Positions 55,648-64,000 of a DNA stretch of 64,000 nt are shown piece after piece. Made by a program: the position numbers and the translations under genes. This DNA comes from Aralia elata (Eukaryota > Streptophyta > Magnoliopsida > Apiales > Araliaceae): positions 50,012,271-50,076,270 of the forward strand of contig CM068377.1 in NCBI GenBank assembly GCA_034770075.1. Reading direction: 5' to 3'. The stretch's first letter is position 1. The number at the start of each line of letters is the position of its first letter. The notes under the pieces were generated by a model. It was not told the DNA's origin and made no database searches. It saw only the letters and a list, made by a program, of their open reading frames with translations.

Positions 55648-57118
55648 TCAATCGCCATGGTATCTAAAACCCATCTTCTCTAAGTGACGATCGAACTGCT
55701 GTTGTGTTAAAACTTTAGTAAATGGATCTGCAATGTTGTTTTGAGAGTCCACACGCTCCAGGGTGACATCTCCTCTTTCAATGATCTTTCTTATTAAATG
55801 AAACCGCCTCAACATGTGTTTGGATTTCTGATGAGACCTGGGTTCCTTAGCCGGCGCAACAGCTCTGTTGTTGTCACAGAATAAAGGTACGGCTTCTCTA
55901 ATGCTAGGAACCACTCCAAGTTCAGTTATGAACTTCTTCATCCAAACAGCTTCCTTTACAGCTTCACTTGCAGCTATGTACTCTGCCTCTGTCACTGAAT
56001 CAGCAACTGTTTGCTGCTTAGAACTCTTCCAACTCACTGTGCCACCGTTTAAGGTAAACACGTACCCTGAAACGGATTTACTGTCATCTTGGTCCGTTTG
56101 AAAACTTGAGTTTGTATAGCCCTCTAGTTTCAATTCAGACCCACCGTAGACAAGAAATACATCCTTAGTTCTTCTCAAGTACTTTAGGATGTTTTTCATT
56201 GCCTTCTAGTGCTCTTCTCCTGGATTCGACTGATATCTGCTCGGTACACTAAGTGCATGAGCGACATCTGGTCTAGTACATATCATACCGTACATGATAG
56301 ATCCTATTGCGGAAGCATAATGAATCTTACTCATACGGTCTTCTCTCCTCAGGTGTCTTTGGGGCTTGTTTCTTGGAGAGATGTATTCCATGGCTCATCG
56401 GCATGAGACCTCTCCTGGAATCTTCCATGCTAAACTTCTTTAGCATCGAGTCAATGTACTTTCCTTGGGTCAAGCCCGACATCCTTTTCGATCTATCTCT
56501 ATAGATCTTTATCCCCAAAATATAGGATGCCTCACCCAAGTCCTTCATGGAGAAGTGCTTAGATAACCAAATTTTGATCGACTGTAGCATAGGAACATCA
56601 TTCCCTATCAGTAATATATCATCAACATATAATACAAGGAATGAAACAGCGCTCCCACTAACCTTATTGTATACACAAGGTTCATCCTCATTTTTGATAA
56701 AATCAAACCTTTTGATTATATCATCAAAACGGATGTTCCATCTTCGAGAAGCTTGCTTCAATCTATAAATGGATCGTTGTAGCTTACAGACTTGGTTTAT
56801 TCCAACCGTTGAAACAAAACCCTCTGGCTATATCATATATACATTCTCCTCAAGCTCTCCATTGAGGAAGGCCGTTTTCACGTCCATTTGCCAGATCTCG
56901 TAGTCATAATAAGCTGCAATTGTAAGCAAAATTCGAATGGACTTGAGCATAGCTACTGGTGAGAAGGTTTCATCATAGTCAACTCCTTGTCTTTGTTTGA
57001 AACCTTTTGCAACCAGTCGGGTCTTATAGGTCTCTACCTTGCCATCTGCTCCAATCTTTCTCTTAAAAACCCATTTACACCCAATAGGCTTAATGCCTTC
57101 AAGTGGTGAAACAAAAGT
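55648..57118 (-). pseudogene. pol: copia RT and RNase H of G
   Basis: RT blocks on the minus strand include the region of the Q-D-V-K-TAFLNG motif near 56880, the active-site YVDD in LVLYVDDILLIGND and YILGIKIYRDRSKRM. RNase H (56199-55648) has YTNSSFQTDQDD (the usual first catalytic Asp is Asn here), TEAEYIAASEA and a late FCDNNRAVAPAKEP. Stops occur in the first part (near 56830) and the frame changes near 56390-56330. RT would copy element RNA in particles; this copy is inactive. Confidence 0.8.
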
Positions 57119-58733
57119 CTATCCTTGGTTTTCATACATGGAGTCCATCTCGGATTTCATAGCTTCTAGCCATTTCTCTGAGTCTTCACTACTCATAGCC
57201 TCTTCGTAAGTCAATGGATCATCATCATCTATGATGCGTATCTCATCATCATCCTCTATGATGAATCCATACCTATCAGGTATCTTCGGTACTCTTCCAG
57301 ATTTACGAATAGATAGTAGTACAGTAGGTTCTTCTACTTGGTCAGGTACCTGACTTTGATCCGTAGTATTTTGTGGTTCTTGAACTTCTTCAAGATATAT
57401 CTTACTCCCACTGACCCCTTCAAGGATAAACTCCTTTTCCAAGAAGGCAGCATGTTTCACAAAAAACACCTTTTGATCAGTAGGATGATAGAAATAATAC
57501 CCTGATGTTTCTTTAGGGTATCTCACGAATCTACATTTGTCGGATCTAGTCTTCAGCTTATCATGCTCAAACCTTTTGACATAAGCTGGACAACCCCAAG
57601 TCTTAACATGCTTAAGATTTGGTTTCCTCCCTGTCCATATCTCATATGGGGTCTTTGGGACGGATTTGGTAGGTACCTTGTTAAGTAGGTATGTAGCCGA
57701 TTCTAGGGCATAACCCCAGAAGGATACTAGAAGGTCGGTAAAACTCATCATGGAACGAACCATATCTAACAATGTTCAATTTCTCCTTTCAGATACACCA
57801 TTCAACTGTGACGTCTCTGGTGGAGTCCATTGTGAGATTATACCATTTTTCTTTGAGATAATTGAGAAACTCATTGGTCAAGTATTCCCCTCCTCGATCC
57901 GATCAAAGAATTTTAATACTTTTACCAGTTTGTTTCTCTACTTCACTTCTGAATTCTTTGAACTTTTCAAACGATTCAGATTTGTATTTCATTAAATACA
58001 CATATCCAAATCTAGAATGATCATCAGTGAAAGTAATAAAATAAGAATACCCTCCTCGTGCATTCGTTGTCATAGGTCCACATATGTCTGTGTGTACCAA
58101 CGCTAACAACTCTGTAACTCTTTCTCCTTTTTCACTAAAAGGAGATTTAGTCATCTTTCCCATGAGACAAGATTTACAAGTTGGATATGATTCGTAATCA
58201 GATAGTTCTAAAAGCCCATCTTTATGCAACTTGGTTAATCTTATTTCATTGATATGACCGAGTCTACAGTGCCACATAAAGGTATAATTAACATCATCTC
58301 TTTTTCTTTTCTTAGTTTTTTCAATTTGAAGTATATTTTCATGCAAGTCAAGTATGTAAAGTCCATTCAGTAAGTTTCCAACACCATATAAAATATTTTT
58401 ATTATAAATAGAACATCTGTTGTTCTTTATTATAATATCAAAACCATCCATATCTAATACAGAAATTGAAATAATGTTTCTAATGAGTGTCCGAACATAA
58501 TAACAATTATTTAAACTAATGAACTTGCCCGAAGGCAATGCTAAACAATAAGTCCCTACAGCTAATGCAGCAACCTTTGCTCCATTTCCCATTCGTAGGA
58601 TGACTTCATCCTTGTTCAGCTTTCTACTTCTGCTTAGTCCTTGCACATTATTCCATATGTGAGAACTACAGTCGGTATCCAATACCCAAGTAGAATTTTG
58701 ATTTTCAGAAAAATTAATTTTAATCATGAACAA
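57119..58733 (-). pseudogene. pol: copia protease and integrase of G
   Basis: Protease: WVLDTDCSSHIW has Asp in place of the Gly of the DTG active site. Integrase follows: HHCC zinc finger (WHCRLGHINEIRL ... CKSCLMGK), first catalytic Asp in HTDICGPM, and a C-terminal region with EIWTGRKPNLKHVKTWGC. TGA codons at 57903 and about 57778 and a TAG at 57119 interrupt one otherwise continuous frame. A charged linker (EDDDEIRIIDDDDPL) leads to RT. Confidence 0.8.
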
Positions 58734-59436
58734 ACCTAGATCAGAAGTCGAAGCTTCTCCAAGCTTCTTCTGGTCTGCAAGATACTCCTTGCAGTTCCTC
58801 TTCCAGTGTCCCGGCTTATTGCAAGTAGCAAATTCCTTTGCAATCTGGATCAGGTTTCTTTTTATCCTTTCTCTTCACCTTGCCCTTAGCCTTCTTGTTT
58901 TTCTTCTTTTCAGAAGATACCTTGGGCCTCTTCCTTTTCTTGGAAGAATCATCCACTAGTAAGACTTGGTTCTTGTTGGATGAGAAGTGACCTTCAGCAG
59001 TTTTCAGCATGTTAAGTAACTCAGGCAAGCTGGCGTCCAACTTATTCATGTGAAAATTCACAACAAATTGTGAGAAGGCGTCCGGAAGTGACTGCAAGAT
59101 CAAATCTTGACTTAACTCCCCATCCATCACGAACCCTAGCTGTCCAAGTTTTTCAATCAGATTGATCATCTTAAGGACATGAGTCTCAACAGTAGTGCCC
59201 TCGGTCATACGAGATCGGGAGAGCTCCTTAGATATCTGATATCTAGCAGTCCTACTTTGCTCACCATATAACTTTTTGAGGTGCAGCAATATAGTGGGAG
59301 CATCCATAGTTTCATGCTGACGCTGAAGCTCGTTACTAATGGATGCGAGTATGATGCATTGAGCCAGGATTGCATCATCTTGCCACTTTCTGAAAGTAGC
59401 AATCTCTTCCTCAGAGGCTGTTTCTGCAACACTTGC
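58734..59436 (-). pseudogene. gag: copia gag of G, N-terminus missing
   Basis: UBN2-type copia gag: LYGEQSRTARYQISKELSRS, VMDGELSQDLILQSLPDAF and a basic Lys-rich region, then a zinc knuckle ending GHWKRNC whose first half is out of frame near 58830. About the first 60 residues are absent. The frame reads on into the F minisatellite, which makes an artificial fusion of about 515 codons that should not be taken as a gene. Confidence 0.8.
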
Positions 59437-62400
59437 AGAGACTGATGAATTGATCAACCTGAAACGAGACCCGGTGCCGATGAGACGATCAACAGGAAAC
59501 GAGACCCGGTGCAGACGAGTCGACCAATCGGAGACGAGAACCAATACAGATGAATCGATTAACCGAAAACGAGACCTGGTACAAACGAGACGATCTACCG
59601 GAAACGTGACCCGGTGCAGACGAGTCATCCAACCGGAGACGAGAACCAATACAGACGAATCGATCAACCGGAAACGAGACCCGGTGCCGACGAGACGATC
59701 AACCGGAAATGAGACCCGTTGCAGGCGAGTCGACCAATCGGAGACGAGAACCAATACAGACAAATCGATCAACCGAAAACGAGACCCGGTGCCGACGAGA
59801 CGATCAACCGAAAACGAAACCCGGTGCAGGTGAGTCAACCAACCGGAGACGAGAACAAATACAGACGAATCGATCAACCGGAAACGAGACCCGGTGCCGA
59901 CGAGATGATCAACCGGAAACGAGACCTGGTGCAGACGAGTCGACCAATCGGAGACGAGAACCAATACAGACGAATCGATCAACCGAAAACGAGACCCGGT
60001 GCCGACGAGACGATCAACCGGAAACGAGACCCGGTGCAGACGAGTCGACCAATCAGAGACGAGAACCGATACAGACGAATCGATCAACCGGAAACGAGAC
60101 CCGATGCCGACGAGACGATCAACCGGAAACGAGACCCGGTGCAGACGATTCGACCAATCGGAGATGAAAATCAATACAGACGAATCGATCAACCGGAAAC
60201 GAGACCCGGTGCCGACGAGACGATCAACCGAAAACGAGACCCGGTGCAGACGAGTCGACCAATCGGAGACAAGAACTGATACAGACGAATCGATCAACCA
60301 GAAACGAGACCCGGTGACGACGAGACGATCAACCGGAAACGAGACCTGGTGCCTACGAGACAATCAACCGGAAACGAGACCCGATGCCGACGAGACGATC
60401 AACCGGAGACGAGAACCGATACAAACGAATCGATCAACCGGAAACGAGACCCGGTGCAGACAAGTCGACCAATCGAAGACGAGGACCGATGCAGACGAGT
60501 CGACCAATCGGAGACGAGAACCGATACAGACGAATCGATCAACCGAAAACGAGACCCGGTGCCGACAAGACGATCAACCGAAAACGAGATCCGGTGCAGA
60601 CGAGTCGACCAATCGGAGACGAGAACCCATACAGACGAATCGATCAACCAGAAACGAGACCTGGTGCCGACGAGACGATCAACCGGAAACGAGACCCGGT
60701 GTAGACGAGTTAACCAATCGAAGACGAGAACCGATACAGACGAATCGATCAACTAGAAACGAGACCCGGTGCCGACGAGACGATCCATCGGAAACGAGAC
60801 CCGGTGCCTACGAGACGATAAACCAGAAACGAGACCCGGTGCCGACGAGACGATCAACCCGAAACGAGACCCGGTGCCGACGAGACGATCAACCGGAGAC
60901 GAGAACCGATACAGACAAATCGATCAACCGGAAACGAGACCCGGTGTAGATGAGTCGACCAATCGGAGACGAGCACCGATGCAGACAAGTCAACCAATCA
61001 GAGACGAGAACCGATACAGACGAATCGATTAACCGAAAACGAGACCCGGTGCCGACAAGACGATCAACCGAAAACGAGAACCGGTGCTGACGAGACGATC
61101 AACCGGAAACGAGACCTCGTGCCGACGAGACGATCAATCGAAAACGGAACGCAGTGCAGACGAGTCGAACAATCGGAGACGAGAACCGATACAGATGAAT
61201 TGATCAACCGAAAACGAGACCCGGTGCCGATGAGACGATCAATCGGAAACGAGACCCGGTGCAGACGAGTCGACCAATCGGAGACGAGAACCAATACAGA
61301 CGAATCGATTAACCAGAAACTAGACCCGGTGTCGACGAGACGATCAACCGGAAACGAGACCCGGTGCAGACGAGTCGACCAATCGGAGACGAGAACCAAT
61401 ACAGACGAATCGATAAACCAGAAACGAGACCTGGTACAGACGAGACGATCTACCGGAAACGAGACCCGGTGCAGACGAGTCATCCAATCGGACACGAGAA
61501 CCAATACAGACGAATCGATCAACCGGAAACGAGACCCGGTGCTGACGAGACGATCAACCGGAAATGAGACCCGTTGCAGGCGAGTCGACCAATCGGAGAC
61601 GAGAACCAATACAGACAAATCGATCAACCGAAAACGAGACCCGGTGCCGACGAGACGATCAACCGAAAACGAGTCCCGGTGCAGGCGAGTCGACCAACTA
61701 GAGAGGAGAACTAATACAGACGAATCGATCAACCGGAAACGAGACCCGGTGCCGACGAGATGATTAACCGGAAACGAGACTTGGTGCAGACGAGTCGACC
61801 AATCAGAGACGAGAACCGATACAGACGAATCGATCAACCGAAAACGAGACCCGGTGCCGACGAGACGATCAACCGAAAACGAGACCCGGTGCAGACGAGT
61901 CGACCAATCAGAGACGAGAACCGATACAGACAAATCGATCAACCGAAAACGAGACCCGATGCCGACGAGACGATTAACCGGAAACGAGACCCGGTGCAGA
62001 CGAGTCGACCAATCGGAGATGAGAACCAATACAGATGAATCGATCAACCGAAAACGAGACCCGGTGCCGACGAGACGATCAACTGGAAACGAGACCCGGT
62101 GCAAATGAGTCGACCAATCGGAGACAAGAACTGATACAGACGAATCGATCAACCAGAAACGAGACCCGGTGACGACGAGACGATCAACCGAAAACAAGAC
62201 CTGGTGCCTACGAGACGATCAACCGGAAACGAGACCCGATGCCGACGAGACGATCAACCGGAGACGAGAACCGATACAGACGAATCGATCAACCGGAAAC
62301 GAGACCCGATGCAGACAAGTCGACCAATCGGAGACGAGGACCGATGTAGACGAGTCGACCAATCGTAGACGAGAACCGATACAGACGAATCGATCAACCA

Positions 62401-62760
62401 AAAATGAGACCCGGTGCCGATAAGACGATCAACCGAAAATGAGACCCGGTGCCGACGAGACGATCAACTGGAAACGAGACCCGGTGCCGATGAGACGATC
62501 AACCGAAAACGAGACCCGGTGCCGATGAGACGATCAACCGAAAACGAGACCCGGTGCCGACGAGACGATCAACCAAAAATGAGACCCAGTGCAGACGAGT
62601 CGACCAATCGGAGACGAAAACCGATACAGACGAGTCGACCAATCGGAGACGAGAACCGATACAGGCGAGTCGACCAATCGAAGATAAGAACCGATACAGA
62701 CGAGATGACCCATCGGAGACCATACCCTACATCTACGAGATGATCGATCGGATACGAGAC
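59437..62760 (+). repeat. CCGG-core minisatellite of F, 35-bp unit, about 95 copies
   Basis: Basic unit AACCGGAAACGAGACCCGG plus a 16-bp spacer (TGCCGACGAGACGATC and variants), total 35 bp. Units are often arranged in threes (105 bp) including a diverged AATCGGAGACGAGAACC unit. Since 105 is a multiple of three, long frames stay open on both strands with repetitive Arg-, Thr- and Asp-rich peptides; they are not genes. About 1.1 kb near the left end recurs 1855 bp further right. Confidence 0.95.
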
Positions 62761-63115
62761 CCGACAGTTATGAGACGACGACGATTCCAAGACGACGACG
62801 ATTACGAGACGGAGCACGACATCTGCGATAACTATTATAGCAACGACCTGTTAGAGACGGAACCCGACAACAACGATGCGATCAGCGATTGAGTCCTGTT
62901 GAGATCGATACTCACAATAAATTTACGATAGCATGATGCATTGACACCTTTACGAATATTTTCATGCCTTACATCTTGTGTTGCATCATAAGCTATATGT
63001 GCTGCATCATGTATGTACTGTCATTCTTATGCACCGTCATTCATGCATCGTGTGTCTACTTTTTTATCATGTTCATTTCATTTAACATTTCATAATCATG
63101 ATAAAGAGGGGCAGC
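62761..63115 (+). other. Pre-PPT block and PPT of F
   Basis: A short GACGACGACGATT-rich stretch, then the block conserved with A (TTGCATCATAAGCTATATGTG region) and PPT AAAGAGGGGCAGC at 63103-63115. Confidence 0.85.
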
Positions 63116-64000
63116 TGTAGACACCCAAATTTTGCACTTCGTATACTAACCCTGACAGGAGGGAAAAATCGTCAATTAACCCAGCCTACGAGAACGAAAG
63201 GTGGACATAAGTACGAATACTCAAAGCCACCACAATGACTTGCAATCAAAACCGACACGACAATGAGCGGATATCAGGAATCGACTAATGGCCACTACGC
63301 TTACCTGCTCGCCGGTGAGCTAGTGGGGGTCAGGGGGCAGTGCCCCTGCAAAACCAAGCTCCAAATACGAATCCTGTGTCATGTCGCAGCCATTCGAAAC
63401 GAGCATTCCTGAATGATATGGCACATTTCCCAGCGGTTCCCAGACTGCAAAATACAAGCCTTTCAGCGAAAACCAACAGTATGACACGAGCATCGAGGTG
63501 CGGTACGAAAATTGAGAAAATCAGCCCAGCCAGCCGCAGATCAATCTGCGGCCAATGATGGGACGTCTGACGACACGGCACTCGAGCGCGGCGTGGGGGA
63601 ACCGAGGTTAGCCGCAGATCAATCTGAGGCCCAGCCGCGGATCAATCTGCGGCTGCCTCTAGCAGCCTTTATCAATGCAGTTCTTCATTTTCATCCAGGG
63701 GATACAGGGAGTGGAAAAAAGAAAAAAAGAGGGCAAAGGCAGCAGCGAGAAAAGAGAGAAAAGAGAGAAAAAAGTGAGGATTTATACCCCTTTTGTTAGA
63801 TTGTATCACATACATTTTCTACTCTATTCAATATACGAGTTTATACGCATCGTGGTGTCATTTGCAAGGTGAAAAAAACCTTTTTATAGCATTTTTGTTA
63901 TATCATTTTGTTAAACCTTTTGTCATTCGAGCTACATTAAATGTAGTTTTCTTGTATATTATTGAGGATCCATGGGTTAAGGACTATTAGTGAGGGTTCC
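63116..64000 (+). repeat. 3' LTR of F, cut by window end
   Basis: Starts TGTAGACACCCAAATTTTGC. Three palindromes of the CCGCAGAT-N2-ATCTGCGG type lie at 63534-63551, 63612-63629 and 63635-63652. The later part resembles the E LTR (for example the GAGAAAAGAGAGAAAA and ATTATTGAGGATCCATGG regions, inverted there). Confidence 0.9.

Larger units (their letters stand above)
53813..59436 (-). mobile_element. Element G: Ty1/copia retrotransposon, 5' end missing
   Basis: On the minus strand: partial gag, protease, integrase, RT, RNase H, PPT and 3' LTR, the copia order. The 5' LTR, primer site and first part of gag are absent: sequence changes at about 59436 into the minisatellite of F. Several stops (57903, about 57778, 57119 and others) and frame changes show it is dead. 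Lineage is not assigned with certainty; RT and RNase H look like the Tork/TAR-type group. Confidence 0.85.
59437..64000 (+). mobile_element. Element F: 3' end of a Tat/Ogre-type element
   Basis: Minisatellite, conserved pre-PPT block, PPT and 3' LTR start in the order seen in A. Everything upstream (5' LTR, gag, pol) is missing at the joint with copia element G. The LTR runs beyond the window. Confidence 0.85.

Noticed and set aside
59450..62740. Many long open frames on both strands rich in Arg, Thr, Asp or Ser, Val, Leu
   Set aside because: They come from a 35-bp repeat with 105-bp order, which keeps all copies in one frame without stops. No start, promoter or conserved domain supports a gene.

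Overview
This window is plant nuclear DNA made almost entirely of nested and broken LTR retrotransposons plus one endogenous plant pararetrovirus. I see no convincing host single-copy gene. A plant source is shown by Tat/Ogre-type Ty3/gypsy elements (archaeal-type second RNase H, pro-RT intron, Arg-tRNA-type primer site), a chromovirus with a C-terminal chromodomain, a Ty1/copia element and a caulimovirid relic. The species cannot be told from the sequence.

Layout. (A) 1-17503, plus strand: a Tat/Ogre-type element whose 5' LTR begins outside the window. It carries gag, protease, a 166-nt intron, RT, two RNases H and integrase. Behind pol, on the opposite strand, lies a cargo unit: an intact three-exon plant-mobile-domain (PMD) gene and a decayed DUF7745-like gene, with its own promoter. 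A GC-rich minisatellite follows, then the 3' LTR. (B) 17504-28363, plus: a Tekay-like chromovirus whose 5' LTR was split by A. It has an extra coiled-coil ORF ahead of gag. (E) 28364-30684, minus: only leader, primer site and 5' LTR of another Tat/Ogre element. (C) 31108-42928, minus: a non-autonomous Tat/Ogre element that keeps both LTRs, gag and the intron but has lost protease and nearly all of pol, and holds two minisatellites. 43173-49201: a caulimovirid insertion (coat protein, protease-RT-RNase H, a downstream ORF, promoter and poly(A) signal) bounded on both sides by (TA)n. (D) 49201-53812, minus: a second, internally deleted Tekay-like element with the same pre-gag ORF. (G) 53813-about 59436, minus: a Ty1/copia element inserted in D's 5' LTR and lacking its own 5' end. 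(F) about 59437-64000, plus: the 3' end of a further Tat/Ogre element, with a 3.3-kb minisatellite and the start of its 3' LTR.

How the parts work together. In A and C, transcription would start in the LTR just behind paired 18-bp palindromes, and splicing would join gag-pro to RT. The same palindrome-plus-TATA module occurs inverted inside A and points into the antisense PMD gene, so A looks like an element carrying a gene under a copy of its own promoter design. A, C and F share a conserved pre-PPT block, and a 35-bp minisatellite with a CCGG-N9-10-CCGG core lies a few hundred bases or less upstream of the PPT. The strongest candidates for something little described are this antisense cargo unit, the palindromic promoter module and the pre-gag coiled-coil ORF shared by B and D.
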